DNA of 64,000 bases from Halieaceae bacterium UBA6060 (GCA_002428935.1 DIYG01000109.1:43102-107101), one strand, 5' to 3'; shown: positions 36,087 to 45,254, counted from the stretch's first letter. Notes: generated by a model not told the origin, from the sequence alone. Numbers and translations are program-made.

Positions 36087-36845
36087 GTGAAGAACCTCGA
36101 AGGCAAGGTAGCCATGGTTACCGGTGCAAAGCAGGGCATCGGCCAAGCTCTGGCCCTATCGCTTGCAAAGGCGGGCGCGCGCATTGTGGCCTCAGATATC
36201 ACCCATCCCACGGAAACCATTGCAGCGATTCAGGCTGAGGGTGGTTTTGCTCTTGGGTGCGAAGCTGACGTGACGGATAACGACTCGCTCCAAGCGAGTG
36301 TCGCTGCGGCGGAAGCCGAGTTCGGCCCGATCAACATTCTCATTAACAATGCGGGTTTGTTCTCGACCATAGAACTCAAGCCAATGCTGGAGATCACTGA
36401 GGAAGAGTTTGATCAGGTCATGCGCGTTAACGTGCGAGGGCTATTTCAGGCGACCAAAGCGGTGGTTCCTAGCATGCGTCGGGCCAATGGCGGAAGCATC
36501 ATCAATATAGGCTCGGGAACCATGCATCGTGGTGCGCCACTGTTTGCCCATTACGTTGCGTCCAAGGGTGCGGTGTTTTCCCTCTCACGCTCCATGGCCC
36601 GAGAGTTTGCCGAGAGCGGCATACGCGTGAACTGCATTACCGTTGGATTTACGGCCAGTAAGGGTGTACTCGATCATCCCGAGATGATGGAGAAATTCAG
36701 CGATTACACCATCGCTGCGAGAATGATCAAACGGGAGATGGTGCCCGAAGATCTCTCCGGGACCGTTGTGTATCTTGCCAGCGACGCCAGCGCATTTGTG
36801 ACTGGGCAGGCCTTGAACGTCGATGGGGGCGCCGTGACTTACTAG
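36087..36845 (+). CDS. short-chain dehydrogenase/reductase
   Basis: 252 residues, classical SDR. Cofactor motif TGAKQGIG at 12-19, NNAG at 87-90, catalytic Ser143, Tyr156 and Lys160 in A-H-Y-V-A-S-K. The acidic residue after strand 2 (A-S-D) suggests NAD rather than NADP. GTG start preceded by AAGGAG. First gene of a rightward block with symporter, GST and two aldehyde dehydrogenases, so it likely oxidises an alcohol of the imported compound to an aldehyde or ketone. Confidence 0.92.
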   Translation: MKNLEGKVAMVTGAKQGIGQALALSLAKAGARIVASDITHPTETIAAIQAEGGFALGCEADVTDNDSLQASVAAAEAEFGPINILINNAGLFSTIELKPMLEITEEEFDQVMRVNVRGLFQATKAVVPSMRRANGGSIINIGSGTMHRGAPLFAHYVASKGAVFSLSRSMAREFAESGIRVNCITVGFTASKGVLDHPEMMEKFSDYTIAARMIKREMVPEDLSGTVVYLASDASAFVTGQALNVDGGAVTY

Positions 36846-36871
36846 CTTGGGCTAGGTCACGGAGGTAGATT

Positions 36872-38344
36872 GTGAACTACCAGATTCTAGTATTGGTCCT
36901 GCTCTACGAAGTCGCACTTATCGGCGGCGTCGGCGCGTTTCTCGCGTGGCGTCAATCCCACTCCGCGACAGCGAAAGACGAGTTTGCCCTGGCCGGTCGA
37001 AGCCTACCGGTGTCCGCAGTTGCAACAACTATGGCGCTCACGGTCCTGGGTTCCGTGCATATCCTCGGCGTATTCGAGATGACATGGTTTCTCGGTGCTT
37101 CGGCGGCCTGGTTCGGTATTGCCCATGTGGTCTTGCTCACCGTGGTGTGCATCGGTACCGGTGTTTGGGTTCGGCGGCTGGGTGTCACCACGGTGCCGGA
37201 GATTCTCGAACGCATGTACGGCACGGGGATGCGTTTGATGGTTACGTCCGTAATGGCGGGCATGATGTTTGGTGCCATGACGCTTGAGGGGCAGGGTCTG
37301 GGCATTCTTTTTTCCGCCATGACCGATTGGGAGATTAAGACCGGTGCCATCGTGGGTGGTTTCCTCGGAATTTCCTACGTGATCTTTGCCGGGATGAAGG
37401 AAGTGGGGTGGTTGAATGTTGTTAACGCCATCATCATGTACATCGCGCTCGTCACGGCGGTCATCTACATCGGCTTCGCCTTACCGGACCAGGGCTATGA
37501 AAGTGTTGCGGAGTTTTATCGAAATGCCGATGAAGCGCACATGCTGTCTCTCTGGGGCACTCCGGAGATCATCGTAACCTTCGCGATTGCGACCACCATC
37601 GCCGTGGTGTTCAGTCAGGCAACTAACCAAATGCTGCTACAAGTTGCGATGGCGGCAAAAGACGAAACCGTAATTCGTAAGTCCTTGTGGATCGCGGCTC
37701 CGGTTAACGGGATGTTTGCGGTGTTCGCCGTGATCCTGGGGCTTGCTGCGAAGTCGCAGGCGCAGTTCAACGTCCTGGGGCCCAAGGTAGCTACGCCAGA
37801 AATGCTGGTGCAACTATTACCTCCTTGGTTGTCAGGACTGCTGCTCGCCTCATTCATTGCGGTGATTCTATCCACCTTTGCCATGGTCGCTCTGGCCTCC
37901 GCAACACTTTTTAGTCGTGACATATACCGGGCTCTGTTTCATCCAAACGCCTCGGAAAAACAAGTGACCCTGGTTACCCGCTCCTGCATTGTGATTTTGG
38001 GTGTCGCGTCTATCGGTGTGGCCGCCTATCTACCCCCAATCCTGGCTGCCGTGAACTGGTTGTTGGCCTGGTTGGTGCCCGTGTTTTGGCTTGTCCTCTA
38101 TGGCTTGTTCTGGAAAAGCGATAAGCGTGTTGGGATTGCGACCGTGTCTCTGGCCTGGTTCCTAAACATGATCTGGTCTTTCACAAGTTTGCCTGCGGCC
38201 CTGGGCATGAAGGACATAAACAACGCTTACGTGACGCTGGTGGTCACGGTGTTGGTACTGACCATTGGCAATCTCTTCGTTGAAGGTCAGCCCGGTCTGT
38301 TCCGCGCCAAAGCAGCCGATACGGAACCGGCATTGGGGGCCTGA
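36872..38344 (+). CDS. sodium:solute symporter (SSS) family transporter
   Basis: 490 residues with about 13 hydrophobic helices. The N-terminal stretch DEFALAGRSLPVSAVATTMAL and the later SQATNQMLLQVAMAAKDE and FIAVILSTFAMVALASATLFSRDIY are family patterns of the sodium/solute symporters (panthothenate/proline type). It would bring the substrate or its carboxylate product across the inner membrane with Na+. GTG start with GGAGGT five bases upstream. Two tiny membrane ORFs directly follow. Confidence 0.92.
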   Translation: MNYQILVLVLLYEVALIGGVGAFLAWRQSHSATAKDEFALAGRSLPVSAVATTMALTVLGSVHILGVFEMTWFLGASAAWFGIAHVVLLTVVCIGTGVWVRRLGVTTVPEILERMYGTGMRLMVTSVMAGMMFGAMTLEGQGLGILFSAMTDWEIKTGAIVGGFLGISYVIFAGMKEVGWLNVVNAIIMYIALVTAVIYIGFALPDQGYESVAEFYRNADEAHMLSLWGTPEIIVTFAIATTIAVVFSQATNQMLLQVAMAAKDETVIRKSLWIAAPVNGMFAVFAVILGLAAKSQAQFNVLGPKVATPEMLVQLLPPWLSGLLLASFIAVILSTFAMVALASATLFSRDIYRALFHPNASEKQVTLVTRSCIVILGVASIGVAAYLPPILAAVNWLLAWLVPVFWLVLYGLFWKSDKRVGIATVSLAWFLNMIWSFTSLPAALGMKDINNAYVTLVVTVLVLTIGNLFVEGQPGLFRAKAADTEPALGA

Positions 38345-38349
38345 GGACG

Positions 38350-38451
38350 ATGATTTTTGACATTTTGTTGGCGTCGTTCTCCCTAATGGTAGCCATCATG
38401 GTGATCGGTGAGATCGTTGATTTTCTAATCAAGCGTAGGAAAGGAAGCTGA
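38350..38451 (+). CDS. 33-residue single-span membrane protein after the symporter
   Basis: The reading frame from the ATG at 38350 gives one hydrophobic helix (FDILLASFSLMVAIMVIGEI) and a basic end K-R-R-K-G-S. It starts five bases after the symporter stop, with GAGG within that stop region as ribosome site. Its own stop overlaps the next start (TGATG). Position, topology and coupling suggest a small accessory subunit of the symporter; small proteins in this position are known for some SSS carriers. Confidence 0.6.
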   Translation: MIFDILLASFSLMVAIMVIGEIVDFLIKRRKGS

Positions 38452-38594
38452 TGGAAGAACTCGTGGTCACTCGCTTCTGGATGGCAGGGGTTATGGCTGT
38501 GATGCTGATCTATGGGGCCATTGCCGTGGCGGGCATCCTGCGGAACAAGAGCCGCGATGGCGAAGGCGTCACCCTTCGGGAGACCAAGGAGTAA
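38451..38594 (+). CDS. 47-residue single-span membrane protein
   Basis: Starts at the ATG overlapping the preceding stop by one base, with AGGAAG upstream. One helix (WMAGVMAVMLIYGAIAVAGI) is followed by a charged cytoplasmic tail rich in Lys, Arg and Glu. It ends five bases before the GST start. With the 33-residue ORF it forms a tightly packed pair between symporter and GST; a role in symporter assembly or stability is inferred. No family recognised. Confidence 0.55.
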   Translation: MEELVVTRFWMAGVMAVMLIYGAIAVAGILRNKSRDGEGVTLRETKE

Positions 38595-38599
38595 CAGTA

Positions 38600-39412
38600 A
38601 TGCTTGACTTGTATCACCATGGGTCCTCGGTATGCGCGGCGAAAGTACGCTGGGGCATGGTAGAAAAAAACCTCGAATTCAACGCGCGCTACATCGATAT
38701 CTTGAAAGGTGAGCAGTTCGATCCGGAGTACCTAAAACTCAATCCTAAGGCCGTGGTGCCTACCCTCGTTCACGATGGCAAGGTGGTGACGGAATCCACG
38801 CTCATTCTGGAGTACTTGGATCTTGTGTTTCCAGAGAAGAAGCTAACGCCTGAAGATCCCATGGCCTACGTGCGCACGCGTTTCTGGACAAAAGCACTCG
38901 ACGAATACTTGCATCTGGCTTGCGGGACTCTGACTTTCGCATCTGCCCATCGCCACATCATCCGCAAGAAGCTCACCGAAGAAGCGCTCGCCGAGTTTCT
39001 CGCCAGCACGCCGGCAGACTCCGTAACAAAAGACTGGGCCGGCCGTAAGAACCAGTTGGTGGCCTTTGGTTTTGAGGCGCCCGGTGTGGCGGAGATGGTG
39101 CAAATGCATGACGAGTATTTGCGCAAGATGAACGAAGATCTCCAGGCGCACCGATGGCTGGCGAGCGATGAGTTTGGTCTCGCCGATGTGTCCCTTACAC
39201 CATACGTCAACCGCATTGCGATGATGGGAATGAGCGAGTGGTGGGAGAACGGTCGCTATCCCTATCTGGAGGACTGGTGGAAGCGGATTCAGGCCTGGCC
39301 CAGTTTCAAGTCCAGCATCCTTGATTGGTGCCCCGAGGATCTCACCAATGACCTTATGACCTATGGCAGCAAAAGCTGGTCTGAGGTGAAACCTATTCTT
39401 GGTATCGCCTAG
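38600..39412 (+). CDS. glutathione S-transferase family protein
   Basis: 270 residues. The thioredoxin-like N-domain has S-S-V-C-A-A-K-V-R at 9-17 as the active-site helix start, V-V-P-T-L-V-H-D-G as the cis-Pro strand and T-E-S-T-L-I-L-E-Y-L for glutathione binding. The C-terminal helical domain from about 90 is longer than in standard GSTs. The N-domain pattern (TEST-I-EYL) recalls LigE/LigF beta-etherases that split aryl ethers of lignin, but this is only a resemblance. Alternatively a dehalogenase or isomerase-type GST. Confidence 0.85.
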   Translation: MLDLYHHGSSVCAAKVRWGMVEKNLEFNARYIDILKGEQFDPEYLKLNPKAVVPTLVHDGKVVTESTLILEYLDLVFPEKKLTPEDPMAYVRTRFWTKALDEYLHLACGTLTFASAHRHIIRKKLTEEALAEFLASTPADSVTKDWAGRKNQLVAFGFEAPGVAEMVQMHDEYLRKMNEDLQAHRWLASDEFGLADVSLTPYVNRIAMMGMSEWWENGRYPYLEDWWKRIQAWPSFKSSILDWCPEDLTNDLMTYGSKSWSEVKPILGIA

Positions 39413-39443
39413 CCACGGCGAAAGCATTCGGAGAGAAGTAGTC

Positions 39444-40871
39444 ATGTCCCTAGAAACCCTGGACCTGTGGATCGGTGGTCAGAGCGTACCGGCGAACAGC
39501 GGCAATACCTTTGCCGACCGAAACCCCCTTGATGATTCCATCTACGCCTACGCGGCAGAGGCGGGGGGGGAAGATGTTGACGCGGCGGTTCGAGCCGCCC
39601 ACGAGGCCTTTCAATCGTTTCGTCATTCTACGGTCAAGGATCGCGAAGGGATGCTCTGCCGCGCGGCCGAGATACTGCAGCGGGACAAAGATGAGTTTGC
39701 CGAGATTCTTATCGATGAGGTCGGCTCACCGAAATTTAAGGCCTACTTTGAAATCGAAATGGCGACGGACATGATGCGCGCCGCTGCGGGAATGACGCGA
39801 AACATCACCGGTCAGACGATTCCCTCGGATCATCCTGGACGCTTCAGTATGAGCGTTCGTGCTCCCCTGGGGGTGGTCGCGAGCATTACTCCATTTAATG
39901 TCCCCATGATCAAGGGTGTCCGACTGAGTTGTAATCCTATCGCCTGTGGGAACACGGTGGTGCTTCTTCCTTCGGAAGAGGCTCCGCGGCTCGCCCGGCG
40001 ACTTGCCGATATGTATCGCGAAGCGGGCGTACCCGATGGGGTTTTCAATGTGGTTACGGGTTTTGGTCACGACATAGGCGATAGCCTCACGTCCCATCCC
40101 CTGGTGAAGGTAGTGACCTTTACAGGCTCGTCCGTTGTCGGAGCGCACATACGGAATTTGGCGGCACAGCACGATAAGCGGGTGATCCTTGAGCTGGGGG
40201 GGAAAAGCCCGTTGGTCATCATGGACGATGCGGATCTTGACAGCGCCGTCCAGGGCGCTTGCCGAAGCATTTTTGTGTACCAGGGTCAGGTTTGCATGGG
40301 TGCCAGTCGCATCTATGTGCAGCGGGGTATTTACGAGAGATTTCGAGATGCCTTCAAGGCGGCGGCTGAACAGCTCGGCATGGGTGATCTGCGTGATGAA
40401 AGCACGATCCTGGGGCCGATTATCAGTGAGCGGCAGCGGAATCGTGTTGTGGAACATATCGACGACGCGCGGGAAAAAGGTGCATCGGTACTTACCGGTG
40501 GGACCTGGGACGGTAACCGTTGCAAACCCACAATTCTGGAGCATGTGGATGAGAGCATGACCGTGTTTGCGAAGGAAACCTTCGGGCCCGTCACATCCCT
40601 CTATCCGTTCGACACCTTGGATGAAGCTCTCGAAAAGTCCAATGACTCGGAGTTTGGCTTAAGCGCTGCCATCTACACGACGAACATCAATCATGCCATG
40701 GCTTACGCGCTAAACGTCGAGTCTGGAATGGTCCACGTGAACGCGCCAACCTTGCACGACGAACCCCATGTTCCCTTTGGCGGTGTTAAGAACAGCGGCA
40801 CCGGGCGTGAAGGGACCATTGATGACATCGAAACCATGACGGAGTGGAAGTGGATCACAATCCAGATGTAG
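39444..40871 (+). CDS. aldehyde dehydrogenase, vanillin/salicylaldehyde type
   Basis: 475 residues. Catalytic Cys284 in GQVCMG, Glu250 in LELGGKSP, Asn152 in PFNVP and cofactor loop FTGSS at 226-230 are all present. The usual Lys that binds the NAD(P) adenosine (V-x-K-P-S-E) is Leu175 here (V-V-L-L-P-S-E-E-A-P), an uncommon change. Overall like aromatic aldehyde dehydrogenases that make vanillate, salicylate or protocatechuate from the aldehydes. ATG at 39444 with GGAGAG upstream; the frame's earlier GTG-type starts overlap the GST gene. Confidence 0.9.
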   Translation: MSLETLDLWIGGQSVPANSGNTFADRNPLDDSIYAYAAEAGGEDVDAAVRAAHEAFQSFRHSTVKDREGMLCRAAEILQRDKDEFAEILIDEVGSPKFKAYFEIEMATDMMRAAAGMTRNITGQTIPSDHPGRFSMSVRAPLGVVASITPFNVPMIKGVRLSCNPIACGNTVVLLPSEEAPRLARRLADMYREAGVPDGVFNVVTGFGHDIGDSLTSHPLVKVVTFTGSSVVGAHIRNLAAQHDKRVILELGGKSPLVIMDDADLDSAVQGACRSIFVYQGQVCMGASRIYVQRGIYERFRDAFKAAAEQLGMGDLRDESTILGPIISERQRNRVVEHIDDAREKGASVLTGGTWDGNRCKPTILEHVDESMTVFAKETFGPVTSLYPFDTLDEALEKSNDSEFGLSAAIYTTNINHAMAYALNVESGMVHVNAPTLHDEPHVPFGGVKNSGTGREGTIDDIETMTEWKWITIQM

Positions 40872-41002
40872 TCCCTTTCATTAAGGCTTCTTCTCCCTTG
40901 ATCGATCCGTGACGACTACGATATCGCATGGATCAATACGCTGCTGGAACCCGCCCTTTCCAACGCGGCGATAAAACCAGTCCTTATTTATGGAGCCCCA
41001 GG

Positions 41003-42436
41003 ATGACTGACAGCGCAAAACTGTTGATCAACGGCAAATGGCGAGCCAGCGGTGATGGCACCGTGGAATCAGCAATCGATCCGGCCAGCGGCGCAGTCGT
41101 CGGTGAGTACCATGTCGGCACGATGGAGGACATGCATGAGGCCATCGGTGCCGCCAGACGAGCATTTCAAAGCTCCGATTGGGCCCATGCTCCGCGAAAG
41201 CGTAGCCAGTTGCTATTGGATTTTGCCGATCGCCTTGAGGCGGAGCAGGAGTCGATCGCACAGCTCATGAGCACACAGAACGGGAAGCTCGTCCGAGAGG
41301 CAAGACATGAGCTCCACGTCAGCGTGTCGGAGCTGCGCTACTACGCTGGGCTTGCAAGGAACATTTTCGGCAAGGTTTCGGAGTTAGAACCTTCCCTGTA
41401 CGCCATGCTGACTCAGGAACCCCTGGGGGTGGCCGGTATCATTGTGCCCTGGAACGCGCCGTCCACGCTGTTGATCCGGTCGCTCGCGCCGGCACTTGCA
41501 GCCGGCTGCACTTGTATTGTTAAACCCGCCGACCAAACTGCAGTTATGAATGCCCGGGTGTTCGCCTTGCTGGACGGACTGGAGTCTTTACCGGCGGGAG
41601 TTGTCAATGTGGTCGCTGGCCCCGTCACCGTGTCCGAGGCATTGGTTCAGTCGGAAGACGTGGATGTGATCAGTTACACGGGAAGCACTCACGTGGGCAA
41701 ACTGATCATGGCTTCGGGCGCGGCCACACTCAAACGCATGAATCTGGAACTGGGAGGCAGCGCTCCCTGTTTGATTCTCGAAGATGCCGACCTGAAAACC
41801 GCGGTGGCGGGTATCAGTCGTGCTTGCTTTGCCCACGCGGGGCAGGTGTGTATGGCGGCCAGTCGGGTGTTTATACCGCGCTCCCGGGCGGATGAATTTC
41901 AGGCTGCCTTTTCGGCCTCCTTCGCAGGGGTTCGCCTTGGTCTGCAATCCGACGCGGACGCGGGCATGGGGACGATGATTGACACCGCCAGTCGCGAACG
42001 GGTGCTGAACATGGTCTCGGCATCTGGTGCGGAGATTCTTGTGCAGGGCGAGGTGCCTGGGGGGGAGCTTGCCGCTGGGGCATTCCTTTCCCCAAGCTTG
42101 CTACATGTCGCGGATCGATCTTCACCCATCTTGCGTGATGAGATCTTTGGACCGGTGATGAGTCTGATTATCTATGACGTTCCCGCAGAAGCCATAGCCG
42201 GTGCCAACGACTCACGCTATGGGCTATGCGCCAGCGTTTGGACAGGGGATTTAGGCGCAGGTCAGCGTGTCGCCCGAGAGATTCAGGCCGGAACCGTCTG
42301 GATTAACCATCATATGCGTACCCATGCGGAAATTGAGGTGGGTGGTTTTAAGGAGAGTGGTATAGGTCGCCTCCATGGGGTGCAGGGTTTGGAAGAGTTC
42401 ATGCACTGTAAGAACGTCTCTTACTCCACAGCGTGA
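41003..42436 (+). CDS. aldehyde dehydrogenase
   Basis: 477 residues from the ATG at 41003, which follows GGAG by eight bases; an ATG at 40928 would add 25 atypical residues. Cys283 in GQVCMA, Glu249 in LELGG, Asn151 in VPWNAP and Lys174 in CIVKPAD are conserved. It resembles betaine-aldehyde/phenylacetaldehyde-type enzymes. The stop overlaps the next sulfatase start by one base, so it is coupled to it. Two different aldehyde dehydrogenases in one operon suggest two aldehydes in the pathway, for example a side chain and a ring aldehyde. Confidence 0.92.
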   Translation: MTDSAKLLINGKWRASGDGTVESAIDPASGAVVGEYHVGTMEDMHEAIGAARRAFQSSDWAHAPRKRSQLLLDFADRLEAEQESIAQLMSTQNGKLVREARHELHVSVSELRYYAGLARNIFGKVSELEPSLYAMLTQEPLGVAGIIVPWNAPSTLLIRSLAPALAAGCTCIVKPADQTAVMNARVFALLDGLESLPAGVVNVVAGPVTVSEALVQSEDVDVISYTGSTHVGKLIMASGAATLKRMNLELGGSAPCLILEDADLKTAVAGISRACFAHAGQVCMAASRVFIPRSRADEFQAAFSASFAGVRLGLQSDADAGMGTMIDTASRERVLNMVSASGAEILVQGEVPGGELAAGAFLSPSLLHVADRSSPILRDEIFGPVMSLIIYDVPAEAIAGANDSRYGLCASVWTGDLGAGQRVAREIQAGTVWINHHMRTHAEIEVGGFKESGIGRLHGVQGLEEFMHCKNVSYSTA

Positions 42437-44118
42437 TGAGACGTCCTTCGACGCTACTTGTTCTAGTGCTGGTGTTGGCGGGTTGCGAGCGTGAGCTTGA
42501 AACCGACCTAGAGTCATCGTCGATCCCTCAGGACTCGCGACCCAATGTGCTGCTCATTGTTGCCGATGACCTGGGTTTTTCGGATTTAGGAAGCTACGGC
42601 AGCGAGATTGAAACACCGCACTTGGACGCTTTGGCGGAGCGAGGTGTGCGACTCACCAACTTCCACGCTTCCATTACCTGCGCACCGACCCGCGCCATGC
42701 TCCTCACAGGTTTGGATAATCACGTCGCCGGTTTGGGCGCCATGGCGGAGTTTTCCGGCGACAACCAAGTGGGGGTGCCCGGCTACGAAGGATACCTCAG
42801 TCCCGCAGTGCCAACGATTGTTGAGGAGCTAAGAGGTGTGGGTTACCACACCTATATGGTTGGAAAGTGGCATCTGGGCACGTCTTACGAGGCATCAGCG
42901 CACAAGCGAGGTTTTGAGCAGACTTTCGGTCCCATATACGGTGGGGGCAGCCACTTTGCCGACCGCATTGGCCCCGAAGCCAGTCGTAGGGATCTTCTCT
43001 ATCGGGAAAATGGGCAGCTACTGCGGGAGTTACCCCAGGATTTCTACTCCACCCGTAGCTACACCGATCGCGCTATCACACAGATTGAAAGCAATCTGCA
43101 GGATGGTCGGCCATTTTTTTCCTACGTCGCCTACACGGCGCCTCATTGGCCGCTGCAGGCGCCAGGGGATACACTAGATCGATATCGTGGGCGTTACGAC
43201 GCTGGCTACGACCAGGTAAGAGCTCGTCGTCTTGAGCGAATGAGTGAGCAGAAGTTGTTTGAGGCTGATCCCAGGTCATTCGAAGTACCGGAGTACCTGC
43301 GTCCCTGGGACTCCCTATCCGCCGGTGAAGCCAAAACCGTTGCCCGAGACATGGAAATCTATGCGGCGATGGTGCATGAACTGGACCTCGGCGTGGGACG
43401 TTTGCTGTCTTTCCTTGAGGATGTGGGCGAACTGACGAACACTCTTGTGATCTTTCTTTCCGACAATGGTGCAGAGGCCTGGAGTGACAGCTTTGGACCC
43501 GAGTTCTGGACCCCTGGTAAGTTCTCCAGAGAGTTTGATAACGCTTTGGAGCGTCGTGGACACCAGGGTTCATTTGTTTTTTACGGTCCCCAATGGGCGC
43601 ATGTCAGCAATGCTCCCTTCAGTTGGTACAAAGGCATTACCGGTGAAGGGGGAGGGCGTGTGCCCTCCATTGCGTTCTGGCCCGGTCAGATCAAAGCCGG
43701 AGTTACCAGCGATGCTTTGACCTTCGTCGCCGATTGGTTTTGGACTATTGCTGCAGCGACGGGGCTATCCCCGGAACAGTCAAGGCCGCCGTTGGCCAGG
43801 GATCTACTGCCGCTACTCGACGGTCGGATGGATTCCGTGCGGGGTCCTGAGGATTTTGTGGGCATAGAAATGTGGGGTCGACGCGCACTCTATCAAGACG
43901 ATTGGAAGATCCGCCTTGTTCCACAACCCTTGGGTACCGGGAGCTGGGAGCTATTTAATCTGCGCCGCGACCCCTTTGAACAGCAAAATCTTGCGGCTGA
44001 ATATCCAGATGTAATGAAAGCCATGACGCGTAGCTGGGAGATGTACGTCGCTCAGAACAACGTCATCGTTCCGAAAATGCCCCTGGTCGAAAGGGCCCCG
44101 GTGATTCCCGAAAGGTAG
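42436..44118 (+). CDS. sulfatase lipoprotein (CAPTR)
   Basis: 560 residues. The leader LLVLVLVLAGC has a lipobox with Cys17. Metal site V-A-D-D-L-G-F at 42-48, signature C82-A-P-T-R-A-M-L-L-T-G, then GKWHLGT and SDNGAE. In contrast to the two sulfatases at 22-26 kb, it keeps the regular C-x-P-x-R. Otherwise it is close to them in domain order (YYT/SYTDRAI, TAPHWPLQAP), so the three are likely paralogues of the AtsA group. Coupled to the aldehyde dehydrogenase (TGATG), which ties desulfation to aldehyde oxidation. Confidence 0.92.
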   Translation: MRRPSTLLVLVLVLAGCERELETDLESSSIPQDSRPNVLLIVADDLGFSDLGSYGSEIETPHLDALAERGVRLTNFHASITCAPTRAMLLTGLDNHVAGLGAMAEFSGDNQVGVPGYEGYLSPAVPTIVEELRGVGYHTYMVGKWHLGTSYEASAHKRGFEQTFGPIYGGGSHFADRIGPEASRRDLLYRENGQLLRELPQDFYSTRSYTDRAITQIESNLQDGRPFFSYVAYTAPHWPLQAPGDTLDRYRGRYDAGYDQVRARRLERMSEQKLFEADPRSFEVPEYLRPWDSLSAGEAKTVARDMEIYAAMVHELDLGVGRLLSFLEDVGELTNTLVIFLSDNGAEAWSDSFGPEFWTPGKFSREFDNALERRGHQGSFVFYGPQWAHVSNAPFSWYKGITGEGGGRVPSIAFWPGQIKAGVTSDALTFVADWFWTIAAATGLSPEQSRPPLARDLLPLLDGRMDSVRGPEDFVGIEMWGRRALYQDDWKIRLVPQPLGTGSWELFNLRRDPFEQQNLAAEYPDVMKAMTRSWEMYVAQNNVIVPKMPLVERAPVIPER

Positions 44119-44124
44119 GTAACG

Positions 44125-44409
44125 ATGCTGAAAACTACAGCCGTTGTGAAGACTGTCTATGGCGGTACTTACATGAAACGCCTCTGCCGTCACTTCTCCC
44201 ATAAGTTAGATGTGCAGGTGGACGACAAGGAAGCGCAGATCGCATTCCCCTTCGGCGATTGCCGTATCCACACCTCGGCGGAGCAGATGGTCTTCGAGGT
44301 GTCTCTCCGTGATGCCTCGGAGGTGGACCGTGCGGAGGACGTGGTAGCTCGACATTTGCTGCGTATGGCGCACAAGGATGAACCCATCGTGCTCTGGTCA
44401 CGCAGCTAG
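44125..44409 (+). CDS. DUF2218 family protein
   Basis: 94 residues. The pattern Y-M-K-R-L-C-R-H-F-S-H-K near the start and the spacing to F-G-D-C-R at 43-47 fit the DUF2218 family, small soluble proteins found with transport or siderophore genes and of unknown function; the His-Cys content suggests metal binding. Six bases after the sulfatase stop, so in the same transcript. Confidence 0.8.
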   Translation: MLKTTAVVKTVYGGTYMKRLCRHFSHKLDVQVDDKEAQIAFPFGDCRIHTSAEQMVFEVSLRDASEVDRAEDVVARHLLRMAHKDEPIVLWSRS

Positions 44410-44430
44410 CCAATAAAGGACTCGAGAACT

Positions 44431-45192
44431 ATGCGTGGAATACAAGCCGTTGTTTTATTCCTTGCCTTAGGCTCTATTTCTCTCGGTATTGCTAGCGCTG
44501 CGCCGGACGACGAGATGGAGCAACGCATCCGCGCACAGATGGAGCGTACCGACCGCCATCAGTATGACCTTCCTAGGGATGAGCACCGAAAACCCTATGA
44601 AACCTTCATTTTTCTCGGTTTAGAAGAGGGAATGACGGTCCTAGACGTGGGCGCTTACGCCGGGTATACCTCCGAGATGCTATCTGCGGCGGTGGGGCCC
44701 GCCGGTAAAGTCCACGCCCACAATACGGAAAGAGTCTTCTATGAATTCGCGGAGGGCTATTACCAGCGAGCTATGGAAGAGCGTTTGGCAAACGGCAGAC
44801 TGCCCAATGTATCGATGCTCTTGGCGCCCTACGGGGACTTGGGCCTGGATGGTTCGGTGGATGTCGCGTTCTTGGGAAATCTCTTGCATGATTTCTATTA
44901 TCGCGACGGGCGAGATGAAGCGATTGCCTACTTAAAAAGCGTTGCAAAAACGCTCAAACCTGGTGGCGTCATCGGGATCATGGACCATGTTGGTGTATCC
45001 GGCCAAGACAACAAGGCGCTGCATCGTATTGGGCCGAGGCTGGCCAGGGAACTCATTGCGGAAGCCGGTCTGTATGTCGAGGCGGAGACCGATCTGTTCG
45101 CTAACGATCAGGATCCCCATACTACTCATGTCTATGACGACAGCATCTACCGGCGAACCGACCGCTTTTTGTTTCGTGTCGTTCGTCCGTAG
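44431..45192 (+). CDS. exported class I SAM-dependent methyltransferase-like protein
   Basis: 253 residues with a clear signal peptide (1-23, S-A-A-P) ahead of a Rossmann methyltransferase fold: motif I VLDVGAYAGYTSEML at 70-84 and a post-motif LKPGGVIGIMDH. SAM is cytosolic, so an exported methyltransferase is odd; such proteins recur in several proteobacteria with unknown role. AAGGA about ten bases upstream. Probably the last gene of the block that starts at the SDR; agmatine deiminase converges on it. Confidence 0.82.
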   Translation: MRGIQAVVLFLALGSISLGIASAAPDDEMEQRIRAQMERTDRHQYDLPRDEHRKPYETFIFLGLEEGMTVLDVGAYAGYTSEMLSAAVGPAGKVHAHNTERVFYEFAEGYYQRAMEERLANGRLPNVSMLLAPYGDLGLDGSVDVAFLGNLLHDFYYRDGRDEAIAYLKSVAKTLKPGGVIGIMDHVGVSGQDNKALHRIGPRLARELIAEAGLYVEAETDLFANDQDPHTTHVYDDSIYRRTDRFLFRVVRP

Positions 45193-45254
45193 TTTTCTGC
45201 GTGGTGTTGTGAGTGCTGCGGGGCTGATGAAGTCAGTAATCCCCGGTAGCACGA

